Shown: positions 17,113 to 25,213 of the stretch, in pieces
Layout: each line of letters begins with the position of its first letter
Numbering within the stretch: position 1 is the stretch's first letter
Source: Pseudomonas sp. MYb185
GTDB taxonomy: Bacteria; Pseudomonadota; Gammaproteobacteria; Pseudomonadales; Pseudomonadaceae
Direction of reading: 5' to 3'
DNA length: 64,000 nucleotides
Assembly: GCF_002979975.1 (NCBI RefSeq)
Contig: NZ_PCQD01000003.1
Span: 310,001 to 374,000, forward strand
Notes under the pieces: generated by a model
Databases searched by the model: none
Told to the model about the DNA's origin: nothing
The model's input: only the letters and a program-made list of their open reading frames with translations
Program-made: the position numbers and the translations under genes

Positions 17113-18156
17113 TCAGTCGAACGAGCGCGAGCGCAGCGCCTCGGGCTTGAGAAAGTCCTTGTTGCCGACATTGTCATGGTCGCCCAGCAGTCGTCCTCCC
17201 ACCTCGAGGCCATACAGGCTGTGCTTGTGGAAGGTTTCGCCATAACGTTCGCGGGTTTCCTTCACATCACCGGTGTATCTCGGGTCCTGAGGGCGTTCCT
17301 GGGCATTGACATAGTACGCCACGTCCCAGGCTTCCTGCTCGCTCAGGGTGTTGGGCTGGCCCAACGGCATGTTGTGCCTGATGAAGGAGGCGAGCGTGAA
17401 CACCCGGCTGATGCCGGCTCCCCAGTTATAGGATTCGTCGCCCCAGAGTGCAGGAAATACCACCTTGCCCCGGGTGTTCAGACCAGCGCCATCGTCGCCG
17501 TGACAGACCGAACAGCGGTCCTGATAGATGTTCTCGCCACGATGATAGTCAGGTTGCTCGGCGGCATCGGCCAATCGCGGGTAGCCGCGGCCGTACATGC
17601 TGGCGCCCGGCTGGTACATGGGTACACCCTTGGCCAGCCACTGGATATAGCTGGACAGCGCCAGCATCTCGTCACTGCCGTAGGCCGGCGGCTGGCCATT
17701 CATCGAATAGGAGAAACAGCCGGCGATGCGTTCTTCGAGATTGTTGACGTGATCATTCTTGGGCCGGTAGTCCGGCAGGGTGACCGCCGCCGGCCATACC
17801 GGCCCGGAGAACGGCAGCCGACCCGCGCCAAGGTGGCAGCTGTCGCAGTTCAGCTCGTTATACACATATTGCCCGCGATATTGCTGGGTGTTGGTGAAGA
17901 TATCGTGGCCGCGCAGGATGACCTTCTTCAATTCCGGGTGTAGCGCGGAGGCTTGCAGTTCGTCCAGCGTGGGGGGAATATGCACGAAATCGCCTTCCAC
18001 CGGTGCGGGAGCGCCAGGCGCCATGTTGGCCAGAATGCGTCTGGACTCCTCGGACAGCTCGGCCTGGGCAAGCGGGATAACGCCAGTCAGAATGCCGGTC
18101 AGCGTCGCCAGCAGGTAATGCCGCACCTTGGTGGCAGGTAGTCGGAAAATAGTCAT
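17113..18156 (-). CDS. tsdA: TsdA-like thiosulfate dehydrogenase (diheme cytochrome c)
   Basis: 347 residues, periplasmic. A signal peptide ends near residue 32 (PLAQA-E). Heme 1 site CDSCH (Cys104, Cys107, His108); heme 2 site CSVCH (Cys215, Cys218, His219) with a candidate Met ligand at 263 (HNMPLG). The segment 'RIAGCFSYSMNG' holds Cys147, matching the 'CF-x-SMNG' motif whose cysteine is the axial ligand of the catalytic heme in TsdA enzymes. Reaction: two thiosulfate to tetrathionate plus two electrons (or the reverse). Preceded by tsdB with a 9-base gap and a strong AGGAGGT ribosome site. Confidence 0.85.
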   Translation of the reverse strand: MTIFRLPATKVRHYLLATLTGILTGVIPLAQAELSEESRRILANMAPGAPAPVEGDFVHIPPTLDELQASALHPELKKVILRGHDIFTNTQQYRGQYVYNELNCDSCHLGAGRLPFSGPVWPAAVTLPDYRPKNDHVNNLEERIAGCFSYSMNGQPPAYGSDEMLALSSYIQWLAKGVPMYQPGASMYGRGYPRLADAAEQPDYHRGENIYQDRCSVCHGDDGAGLNTRGKVVFPALWGDESYNWGAGISRVFTLASFIRHNMPLGQPNTLSEQEAWDVAYYVNAQERPQDPRYTGDVKETRERYGETFHKHSLYGLEVGGRLLGDHDNVGNKDFLKPEALRSRSFD

Positions 18157-18165
18157 GCGGACCTC

Positions 18166-18834
18166 CTATTCCGGTTTCTGTTCGGGCGTACCCGGCTGGG
18201 TCGACAGCCAGGCCGCGACGGCCTGGATATCGTCCGCACTCATGCGCGCAGCGACGGTGGCCATCAGCTGTTGCGGATCGTTCTGACGGCTACCCTGCTG
18301 CCAGTTCAGCAGCTGATCGCGGATATAGGCCGGATGTTGCCCAGCGATGGCCGGAAACACCGAGCCGGCACCCAGGTTGTCGGGGCCATGGCAACTGGAA
18401 CAAGGCACCAGGTAGTTATCCCAGTCACCCTCGGTGGCCAACAGTCGGCCGCGCTCCAGCAGCTCGGGAGAATAGGGTTCGGCCGCTGACAGACTCGGGG
18501 CGGGCAGACTGGCGAACCAGGCGGCGACGTGTGGGATCTGCTCATCAGTGAGCATCTGGGCGAATGCCTGCATGGTGGGACTGCTGCGCTGGCCCGATTT
18601 GAAATCCTCTATCTGCTTGGCCAGATAGGTGGCGTCCAGGCCGGCGAGGCGGGGCCAGGATTCGGCACCGGGGATATTCATGCCACTGCCGTCGGCCTGA
18701 TGACAACTGGCACATACCGCCGCAGCTGCTTGGCCTTGTACGGGATCGGCAACGCCGGGGTCGGCAGCGAGGCCGATGCTGCAGGCCAACAGGCATGCCC
18801 CGAGAATTGCCAGCCCGGTTTGTCGTTTACTCAT
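18166..18834 (-). CDS. tsdB: TsdB-like diheme cytochrome c (cytochrome c4 type)
   Basis: 222 residues. A signal peptide (about 1-23) precedes two tandem cytochrome c domains with CASCH (Cys41, Cys44, His45) and CSSCH (Cys145, Cys148, His149). It resembles cytochrome c4. Directly upstream of tsdA it matches TsdB of Stutzerimonas stutzeri, which accepts electrons from TsdA and passes them to terminal oxidases. As a lone c4 its assignment would be ambiguous; the neighbour decides it. Confidence 0.8.
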   Translation of the reverse strand: MSKRQTGLAILGACLLACSIGLAADPGVADPVQGQAAAAVCASCHQADGSGMNIPGAESWPRLAGLDATYLAKQIEDFKSGQRSSPTMQAFAQMLTDEQIPHVAAWFASLPAPSLSAAEPYSPELLERGRLLATEGDWDNYLVPCSSCHGPDNLGAGSVFPAIAGQHPAYIRDQLLNWQQGSRQNDPQQLMATVAARMSADDIQAVAAWLSTQPGTPEQKPE

Positions 18835-18900
18835 GCAATAGACTCCTGAAGCGCTGCCGGGACCGCGGGCATGGTCGGGGCCGCACTGAAGAGAAGAGGG

Positions 18901-18930
18901 GATATGGAGCGATATGGCGAGATATCGCGT
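18901..18930. promoter_or_regulatory. Three 10-bp tandem repeats upstream of tsdB
   Basis: GATATGGAGC, GATATGGCGA and GATATCGCGT follow each other without gap, so GATAT recurs every helical turn, 67-96 bases before the tsdB start. An inverted relative (ATATGGCG on the other strand) lies at 18956-18963. This pattern fits cooperative binding by a regulator on one face of the DNA. Confidence 0.5.
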
Positions 18931-18978
18931 CTTGCGCGCGCGGATCAGATCGGCACGCCATATGATCTGTCCGGCAAG

Positions 18979-18995
18979 ATTAAGGAAACATTAAG
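18979..18995 (-). promoter_or_regulatory. PmrA/QseB-type binding box upstream of tsdB
   Basis: Minus strand reads CTTAAT-GTTTC-CTTAAT, a perfect 6-5-6 direct repeat as bound by PmrA/QseB-type regulators. It lies 145 bases before the tsdB start, and the regulator of that type is encoded two genes downstream. Confidence 0.65.
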
Positions 18996-19016
18996 AGATG
19001 GCCGGGTCGCGTTACC

Positions 19017-19047
19017 GGGTTGTCGCGCCCCTGCGCGACGACAGCGT
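19017..19047. repeat. Interspersed hairpin repeat, family B
   Basis: GGGTTG followed by the hairpin TCGCGCCCCTGCGCGA and CGACAGCGT. The same 31 bases recur at 44987-45017, with a variant at 45130-45161. It lies between tsdB and the MFS gene; that 302-base gap also holds the tsdB control sites and a family A repeat, and no gene. Confidence 0.8.
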
Positions 19048-19074
19048 TTGCATGGCACCCATCACCTCACCGCA

Positions 19075-19100
19075 GGCGTAGCGCCGGCGCGCTACACCCC
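19075..19100. repeat. Interspersed hairpin repeat, family A
   Basis: GGCGTAGCGC-cg-GCGCGCTACACCCC, a near-perfect inverted repeat (GTAGCGC/GCGCTAC). Related copies lie at 25154-25180 and 45035-45060. It is 36 bases past the MFS stop and may serve as that gene's transcript end. Confidence 0.8.
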
Positions 19101-19136
19101 GAACACGACCGGGTCGCGATCATCACGCCCAGGCGG

Positions 19137-20354
19137 CTACGCACCCTCCGCCAGACCGGTAGCGCCATTGTTCTGCACCCGGCCGAGCCAGACCAGCAAC
19201 AGCAGCACAGCGGCCACCACCGGCAGCATCAGCCAGTTGATGGTATTCCAGCCGGAGCTGGTCAGCAGCCCGCCCGAGCCAAAGGAGGCCAGGGCGACGG
19301 TGCCGAATACCAGAAAATCATTCAGTGACTGGGTCTTGGATCTTTCCGCCGGCGTATAGGCGTCGGTGAGCAGGGCGGTGGCACCGATGAAACCGAAATT
19401 CCAGCCGACCCCAAGCAGGATCAGTGAACCCCAGAAGTGCATCAGCTCCTGTCCCGCGACGGCGACCAGCCCGGAGACCGCGATCAACAGCAACCCGAAC
19501 CCGGTGATGCGGATCTTGCCGAAGCGGGCAATCAGGCGGCCAGTGATGAAACTCGGACCGAACATCGCCAGGATATGCCACTGAATGCCGAGCGCGGCTT
19601 CGCCAGCATGGAAGCCATGCCCGACCATGGCCATGGGCGCGGCAGTCATGATGAAGGCCATCAGACCGTAGGACACCACCCCGGCTGCCGCAGCGACGAT
19701 GAACTGCGGGGTACGGGCAATGCTCCGCAGATCACGTCCCGTCTCGCCGGCGACCGCGGTTTGGCGCGGCGGATTGCGCAGCATCAGGAATAACGGCAGC
19801 GCCAGCAGGGCCAGAGCCGCCTGGCCGAGAAAGCTGCCGGCAAAGGGTGCGCTGGCGAAGGCATCGCGGGTCCAGATCACCACCTGGGGGCCGATGATGG
19901 CTGCTACCAGACCGCCGATCATGATGCGCGAGATCGCCTGGGCACGATGACTGGGCGCCGCGGTATCGCTGGCGGCGAACCGGTAACTCTGTACACAGGC
20001 GGCATAGAAGCCGGCCACCGCGGTGCCGGTGCAGAACAGCGCGAAGTTGCCCTGGAATATGCCCAGTGCGGCAACCAGGCCGGCCAGGCAACCGAGAAGC
20101 GCCCCCAGCGTATAGGCGGCCCGGTGGCCGAGGCGGCGGATCAGCATGCCGGCCGGGATGGTCGACAATGCCAGGCCGAGGTTGAACAGGCTGACTGGCA
20201 GGGTTGCCAGTTCCGGGGCCTCGGACAACTGCTGGCCGACCAGCCCGCCGAGGGAAATGATGATCGGTGGCGAGGCTCCGCCCAGCGCCTGGGCGGCCAT
20301 CAGCACGGGGGTGTTGCGTCTTTCCGTAACGGTTGTGAGTTCTGTGTTGGCCAT
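19137..20354 (-). CDS. MFS transporter
   Basis: 405 residues with twelve predicted membrane helices. The loop 2-3 motif 'GMLIRRLGHRAAYTLG' is the major facilitator signature and a second copy ('GRLIARFGKIRITGFG') appears in the C-terminal half, reflecting the internal duplication. The lack of other motifs leaves the substrate open; the group includes drug and metabolite exporters (YnfM/CynX-like inner-membrane carriers). The gene is alone on this strand, divergent from hmuS, with a palindromic operator-like site over its promoter. Confidence 0.85.
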   Translation of the reverse strand: MANTELTTVTERRNTPVLMAAQALGGASPPIIISLGGLVGQQLSEAPELATLPVSLFNLGLALSTIPAGMLIRRLGHRAAYTLGALLGCLAGLVAALGIFQGNFALFCTGTAVAGFYAACVQSYRFAASDTAAPSHRAQAISRIMIGGLVAAIIGPQVVIWTRDAFASAPFAGSFLGQAALALLALPLFLMLRNPPRQTAVAGETGRDLRSIARTPQFIVAAAAGVVSYGLMAFIMTAAPMAMVGHGFHAGEAALGIQWHILAMFGPSFITGRLIARFGKIRITGFGLLLIAVSGLVAVAGQELMHFWGSLILLGVGWNFGFIGATALLTDAYTPAERSKTQSLNDFLVFGTVALASFGSGGLLTSSGWNTINWLMLPVVAAVLLLLVWLGRVQNNGATGLAEGA

Positions 20355-20383
20355 GAGCTACCTGGGATCGGTTTTCGCTTTAT

Positions 20384-20399
20384 ATTAGACTATTCTAAT
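20384..20399 (-). promoter_or_regulatory. Palindromic operator over the MFS promoter
   Basis: ATTAGA-CTAT-TCTAAT is a perfect 6-bp inverted repeat 30 bases ahead of the MFS start. On the minus strand it is followed at once by TATAAA, a plausible -10. This is the usual position for a TetR- or MarR-type repressor site; no such regulator gene is adjacent. Confidence 0.5.
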
Positions 20400-20473
20400 T
20401 TAGGTTGATGTGAAATATGTAGCACGCGGCGATGAAAGTTGCCAGCCCCGTCGCCGGTCAAGCATGGAACAAG

Positions 20474-20505
20474 TTGACTTTCAAATGCAAATGGTTCTCA
20501 ATATC
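20474..20505 (+). promoter_or_regulatory. Fur-regulated promoter of hmuSTUV
   Basis: A -35 TTGACT (20474-20479) and -10 near 20497-20502 overlap a Fur box at 20487-20505, which on the minus strand reads GATATTGAGAACCATTTGC and matches 14 of 19 positions of the consensus. This predicts repression by Fur with iron. Confidence 0.65.
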
Positions 20506-20535
20506 TGTCTTTCCGGCATTCACAGGAACCTCATC

Positions 20536-21606
20536 ATGAACCTGGCCCTCTGCCTCCCACCTCTTCAGGCCAACCTGTTCAGCGCCTGGCAACGACTGTT
20601 GCAACAGCACCCCCGGCTGCGTGCCCGCGAGGCGGCCAGGCAACTGGCGGTCAGCGAAGCCGAACTGATTGCCAGCCGGCTGGGCATCGATACCCTGCGG
20701 CTGCGTCCTGAGTGGAGCGAGCTGCTGCCGGCGCTCGCAGATCTGGGCCGGGTCATGGTGCTGACCCGCAACGAGCACTGTGTGCACGAGCGCCAGGGTA
20801 TCTACCGTGAGGTGACCCTGGCAGGCAATGGCAAGATGGGATTGGTAATCTCGGCGGACATCGACCTGCGCCTGTTCCTGTCCGGCTGGCATAGCCTGTT
20901 CGCCGTCGAACAGGACACCACACATGGCATGCAACGCAGTCTGCAGGTATTCGACCAGCACGGCGTTGCGGTACACAAGGTGTTTCTCACCGTTGACAGC
21001 GACCTGGATGCCTGGGGCCGGTTGCTGGCGCGCTTTGCCGAGCCAACGCAGTTGCCGCCGGATGCTCTGTCGCCGCTGCCCGCCGGTGCTGTCGAGCGGG
21101 CCGATAATACGGTGGATGTCGAGGGCCTGCGCCAGGGCTGGGCACAGCTCAAGGATGTACACCACTTCCATGCCCTGCTTGGCAGGTATCAGGTGGGACG
21201 ACTGCAGGCGCTGCGCCTGGCCGGCCGGCAATGGGCCGAGCCGCTGAGTCCGCAGGCCCTGCCGCAGATGATGGGCGAAGCGGCGGCGCAGCAACTGCCG
21301 GTGATGGTATTTGTCGGCAACCGGCACTGTATCCAGATTCACTCTGGCCCGATCCAGACGCTGCGCTGGAGCGGTGACTGGTTCAATGTGCTGGATCCGG
21401 ACTTCAACCTGCATCTGGACATGGCAGGGGTGACGCAGCTGTGGCGTGTCCGCAAGCCCAGCGCCGATGGCGTGATCACCAGCTGGGAAGCATTCGATAC
21501 CGAGGGTGAGCTGATTCTACAGATGTTCGGCCTGCGCAAACCCGGCCAGACGGAGCTGGAAGCCTGGCGCACCCTGGCGGAAAGCACCGCAGCCGTGGAG
21601 GCATGA
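20536..21606 (+). CDS. hmuS: Hemin-degrading / heme-handling factor HmuS (ChuS/PhuS family)
   Basis: 356 residues, cytoplasmic. Start chosen at the ATG at 20536 (MNLALCLPP), after the Fur box; the frame is open further upstream but without a ribosome site. It shows the family's two-fold repeat: 'VMVLTRNEHCVHERQGIY' and later 'PVMVFVGNRHCIQIHSGPI', each with a candidate heme-ligand His. It accepts heme from the HmuTUV importer for storage, delivery to heme oxygenase, or degradation. First gene of the operon; hmuT starts 6 bases after its stop. Confidence 0.9.
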   Translation: MNLALCLPPLQANLFSAWQRLLQQHPRLRAREAARQLAVSEAELIASRLGIDTLRLRPEWSELLPALADLGRVMVLTRNEHCVHERQGIYREVTLAGNGKMGLVISADIDLRLFLSGWHSLFAVEQDTTHGMQRSLQVFDQHGVAVHKVFLTVDSDLDAWGRLLARFAEPTQLPPDALSPLPAGAVERADNTVDVEGLRQGWAQLKDVHHFHALLGRYQVGRLQALRLAGRQWAEPLSPQALPQMMGEAAAQQLPVMVFVGNRHCIQIHSGPIQTLRWSGDWFNVLDPDFNLHLDMAGVTQLWRVRKPSADGVITSWEAFDTEGELILQMFGLRKPGQTELEAWRTLAESTAAVEA

Positions 21607-21612
21607 ACGTCG

Positions 21613-22503
21613 ATGCGCCTTGAATACACCCTTGCCGGTCTGTGTGCTGGCCTGTTGCTGAGTCTGAATGCGCTGGCTGCGGAGCTGCCGCAGCGCTGGG
21701 TCAGCGCCGGTGGCGCGGCCACCGAATGGGTCGTGGCGCTGGGTGGCGAGCAGCGGCTGGTGGGGGTGGATACCACCAGCCAGCATCCGGCATCGCTGGC
21801 GGCATTGCCCAGTGTCGGCTATCAACGCCAGCTGTCCGCCGAGGGTGTGCTGACCCTGACACCGGATCTCTTGCTGGGAACCGAGGAAATGGGTCCACCG
21901 CCGGTGCTCAGTCAGTTGCAGAACGCCGGGGTGCGCATCGAGCAACTGTCCGCCGCCAGTGACCTGGCGGTGCTGGAAGACAATCTGCAGCGCTTGGGTG
22001 AACTGCTGGGCGAGCCGCAGCGGGCGCAGGCGGCACTGGACGATTACCGTCAGCGGCTGGGCCACTTGCAGCAGCAGATCAGCGCGATACAGGCGCATAC
22101 CGAGGCGCCGGGTGTGCTGTTGCTGATTGGCCAGGGTGGCAGCAATCCGCTGGTGGCGGGGCGCGGCACCCTGGCTGACTGGCTGCTGGACCAGGCCGGC
22201 GCCCGCAATCTGGCTGGCCATGAAGGCTACAAGACCCTGTCCAGCGAAGCGCTGGCGGCATTGGATGCCGATTGGCTGGTGGTCACCGACCGCCAGCTGC
22301 GCGGTACCGAGATGCAGCAGGCGCTGCTGGCGCAGAACCCGGCACTGGCCCACAGCCGGGTGGTACGCGAGGGCCATCTGCTGACCCTTGATCCGACCTT
22401 GCTGACCGGTGGTCTCGGGCCGCGCCTGCCGGCGACCCTGGAGCAGTTGGCGCAGACCTTCTACCCGGATCTGCAACCCCTCAGCGCCGACGCGCGCCGA
22501 TGA
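21613..22503 (+). CDS. hmuT: Heme ABC transporter substrate-binding protein
   Basis: 296 residues, periplasmic. The signal peptide ends AALA-AELPQ near residue 22. Two class III binding-protein lobes are linked by a long helix (about residues 120-165, 'LEDNLQRLGELLGEPQRAQ'). Motifs 'VGVDTTSQHPAS' and 'VGYQRQLSAEGVLTLTPDLLLG' are usual for HmuT/PhuT, including the heme-contacting Tyr after 'SVG'. It overlaps hmuU by 4 bases. Confidence 0.92.
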   Translation: MRLEYTLAGLCAGLLLSLNALAAELPQRWVSAGGAATEWVVALGGEQRLVGVDTTSQHPASLAALPSVGYQRQLSAEGVLTLTPDLLLGTEEMGPPPVLSQLQNAGVRIEQLSAASDLAVLEDNLQRLGELLGEPQRAQAALDDYRQRLGHLQQQISAIQAHTEAPGVLLLIGQGGSNPLVAGRGTLADWLLDQAGARNLAGHEGYKTLSSEALAALDADWLVVTDRQLRGTEMQQALLAQNPALAHSRVVREGHLLTLDPTLLTGGLGPRLPATLEQLAQTFYPDLQPLSADARR

Positions 22504-23531
22504 ACCCGGCGCTGGTTCCGCGCTGGCTGTTTGCGGCGCTGGCAGCCATGTTGCTGCTGGCCATCTGGCTGTCCCTGGCGCTGGGGCCGGTCAACCTGCC
22601 GCTGACCGATACCCTGCGCGTGCTGTTCGGCATGCTCGGCCTGGGCTCGCCGGAAGTGCCCCAGGCCGAATTGATCATCGGTCAGATTCGCTTGCCGCGC
22701 ACCCTGCTGGGGCTGATGGTGGGCGCGGTGCTGGCGCTGACCGGTGTCGCCATGCAGGGCCTGTTCCGCAATCCGCTGGCCGACCCCGGGCTGATCGGCG
22801 TGGCCAGCGGCGCGGCACTGGGTGCGGCACTGGTGATCGTGGGTGTGGCCCGCTGGGTGACGCTGCCGGTTTCCATCGAGCCTTATGTACTGTCTGCGGC
22901 GGCCTTCGCCGGCGGTCTGCTGGTCACCGCCCTGGTCTACCGCCTGGGTCGCCGCGACGGCCAGACCCAGGTGGCCACCATGTTGCTGGCCGGCGTGGCG
23001 TTGACCGCGCTGGCTGGCGCGGTGATCGGCCTGATGACCTACCTGGCCGACGACGCCACCCTGCGCGCGCTGACCTTCTGGAACCTCGGCAGTCTGAATG
23101 GTGCCAGCTATGCACGGCTGTGGCCGCTGCTGCTGGTGGCGCTGGGCGTGGCACTGTGGCTGCCGCGTCGGGCCGATGCGTTGAATGCCATGCTGCTCGG
23201 CGAGTCAGAAGCGCGGCACCTGGGTTTCGAGGTCGAGCGCATCAAGCGTGAGCTGATCCTGTGTACTGCCCTGGGCGTCGGCGCGGCGGTGGCCGCGGCC
23301 GGCCTGATCGGCTTTGTCGGGCTGGTGGTGCCGCACCTGATGCGCCTGCTGGTCGGCCCCGATCATCGCCTGTTGCTGCCGGCATCGGCGCTGGCCGGTG
23401 GTGCCCTGTTGCTGTTCGCCGACTTGGCGGCGCGGCTGCTGGTGGCGCCGGCGGAAATGCCGATCGGCATCGTCACCGCGCTGATCGGCGCCCCCTTCTT
23501 TCTCTACCTACTGATACGGAGCCGCAGCTGA
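22500..23531 (+). CDS. hmuU: Heme ABC transporter permease (FecCD family)
   Basis: 343 residues with about ten membrane helices. FecCD signatures are '[42 protein letters not shown]' (shown in family alignments as the first conserved block; positions about 62-105) and the cytoplasmic loop '[19 protein letters not shown]' that contacts the ATPase. Starts inside the last codons of hmuT and ends one base into the hmuV start (TGATG). Confidence 0.92.
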   Translation: MNPALVPRWLFAALAAMLLLAIWLSLALGPVNLPLTDTLRVLFGMLGLGSPEVPQAELIIGQIRLPRTLLGLMVGAVLALTGVAMQGLFRNPLADPGLIGVASGAALGAALVIVGVARWVTLPVSIEPYVLSAAAFAGGLLVTALVYRLGRRDGQTQVATMLLAGVALTALAGAVIGLMTYLADDATLRALTFWNLGSLNGASYARLWPLLLVALGVALWLPRRADALNAMLLGESEARHLGFEVERIKRELILCTALGVGAAVAAAGLIGFVGLVVPHLMRLLVGPDHRLLLPASALAGGALLLFADLAARLLVAPAEMPIGIVTALIGAPFFLYLLIRSRS

Positions 23532-24298
23532 TGTTGCAGGCCAACGGGCTGAGCCTGAGCCGTGGCGGGCGCAGGGTGCTGAGCGAGGTGACCCTGGCCT
23601 TGCAGTCGGGGCAGGTGCTGGGTGTGCTTGGCCCCAATGGTGCCGGCAAGAGCAGCCTGCTGGCTATGCTCAGCGGCGAGCTGGCACCGGGTGCCGGAGA
23701 GGTACTGTTGGAGGGGCAGCCGCTTGAACGCTGGCAGGGCCGGCAACGGGCGCAACGGCTGGCGGTGCTGCCACAGAGTTCCAGCCTCAGCTTCGGTTTC
23801 AATGTTGAACAGGTGGTACGCATGGGCCGCATGCCGCATGACACCGGCCTGGCAGTCGATCAGCAGATTGTCGAGCAGGTCCTGGGTGCGGTGGATGCCA
23901 GCCACCTGGGCGGGCGCAACTATCTGCAGCTCTCCGGCGGCGAGCGCCAGCGCGTGCATCTGGCGCGGGTCCTGGCGCAGCTGTGGCCGGGCGCCGATGG
24001 TCAGGTCTTGCTGCTGGATGAACCCACCTCGATGCTCGATCCGCTGCACCAGCTCAGCGTGCTAGATGCGGTGCGCCGCTTCGCCGACCACGGTGCCAGC
24101 GTGCTGGTTATCCTGCATGACCTGAATCTGGCTGCGCGATATTGCGACCAGTTGCTGCTGCTTGGTGACGGCAGGGTGCAGGCCAGCGGTTCGCCCGAGC
24201 AAGTGCTGCAGCCGGAGGCCCTGCATCGGGTGTTCGGCATCGACGTGCTGGTGCAGCGCCACCCTGAAAGGGGCCATCCGCTGGTCATTGCCCGGTAG
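23531..24298 (+). CDS. hmuV: Heme ABC transporter ATP-binding protein
   Basis: 255 residues. Walker A 'GPNGAGKSS', Q-loop 'LPQSSS', signature 'LSGGERQR', Walker B 'VLLLDEPTS' and switch His in 'ILHDLN' are all intact. The start ATG overlaps the hmuU stop; an apparent longer frame upstream is inside hmuU. It energises heme import through HmuTU. No outer-membrane heme receptor gene accompanies the operon in this window. Confidence 0.93.
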   Translation: MLQANGLSLSRGGRRVLSEVTLALQSGQVLGVLGPNGAGKSSLLAMLSGELAPGAGEVLLEGQPLERWQGRQRAQRLAVLPQSSSLSFGFNVEQVVRMGRMPHDTGLAVDQQIVEQVLGAVDASHLGGRNYLQLSGGERQRVHLARVLAQLWPGADGQVLLLDEPTSMLDPLHQLSVLDAVRRFADHGASVLVILHDLNLAARYCDQLLLLGDGRVQASGSPEQVLQPEALHRVFGIDVLVQRHPERGHPLVIAR

Positions 24299-24386
24299 AT
24301 TCACCGGCTCCGGCCAGGGACAAAAATCGCTTTGCCGCAGCCGATCAGGCATGCTGATAGGCATCATTTCATAACCGGAGCGGACC

Positions 24387-25160
24387 TTGTTTAGCGATTT
24401 ATCCATTGATGACCAGTTTGACGAGCTGGGCATGAACCTCGACGTACCCTTCGTCCCGACCCATGAAAGCGTGGTCAAGGCCATGCTGGAAATGGGCGCG
24501 GTGGATGCCGACGATGTGCTCTATGACCTTGGCTCGGGGGATGGCCGTATCCCGGTGGCCGCCGCTCTGGAGCATGGTGCCCGCGCGGTTGGTGTGGAAA
24601 TCGACGCCGGGCGCGTGGCATTGGCGCAGGCCTACGCCGCGCAGATGGGCGTCGAGGACCGGGTCTGCTTCATCCAGGATGACCTGTTCGAGGTCGACTT
24701 CGCCCCGGCCACCGTGGTGACCATGTATCTGCTGCACACCGTCAATCTGGAATTGCGCCCGCGCCTGCTCACCGAACTGCGCCCCGGCACCCGCATCGTC
24801 TCCCACGCCTTCGACATGGGCGACTGGAAAGCGGACCGCAAGATCGCCTTCAAGAGCGACGCCCTGTATCTCTGGATAGTCCCGGCCCAGGTGGCAGGCC
24901 ACTGGCACTGGCAGCGCGCCGATGGCACCCGTTACCGCCTCGAGCTGGAGCAACGCTACCAGCAACTGACCGGCGAACTCTGGATCGACGACCAGCCCGC
25001 CGACCTGGAAGCCGCCCTGCTCTGGGGCGACCTGTTGGAGCTGGTGATCCACGAGGACGAGACCTACGGGGCAGAGTCGATCTTGATGCACTGCCAGGAT
25101 GATCAGCTGGTGGTGGTCAGTGAGTACCAGAAGGGGGCAGTGGCGCGGAGGCTGGTGTAG
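24387..25160 (+). CDS. Class I SAM-dependent methyltransferase
   Basis: 257 residues, starting at a TTG (24387) with GGAG six bases ahead. The N-terminal half carries a Rossmann SAM site: 'VLYDLGSGDGRIPVAAA' (motif I), 'AVGVEIDAG' (motif II) and 'VCFIQDDLFE'. The fold resembles lysine- or ribosomal-type methyltransferases related to Dot1/FAM173 (inference). The C-terminal third ('WHWQRADGTRYRLELEQRYQQ') is a beta-rich part of unknown role. It lies 88 bases behind hmuV, probably as its own unit, and ends at a family A hairpin. Confidence 0.8.
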   Translation: MFSDLSIDDQFDELGMNLDVPFVPTHESVVKAMLEMGAVDADDVLYDLGSGDGRIPVAAALEHGARAVGVEIDAGRVALAQAYAAQMGVEDRVCFIQDDLFEVDFAPATVVTMYLLHTVNLELRPRLLTELRPGTRIVSHAFDMGDWKADRKIAFKSDALYLWIVPAQVAGHWHWQRADGTRYRLELEQRYQQLTGELWIDDQPADLEAALLWGDLLELVIHEDETYGAESILMHCQDDQLVVVSEYQKGAVARRLV

Positions 25161-25180
25161 CGCAGGCGCGCTACACCCCG
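25154..25180. repeat. Interspersed hairpin repeat, family A, between convergent genes
   Basis: GGTGTAGCGC-ag-GCGCGCTACACCCC. It overlaps the last codons of the methyltransferase gene, supplying its Leu-Val-stop end, and forms a hairpin on both strands that could end transcription from either side. Confidence 0.8.
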
Positions 25181-25213
25181 GGCCATTGCTGCCCGGTCTG
25201 CTTAGTGCTTCGC

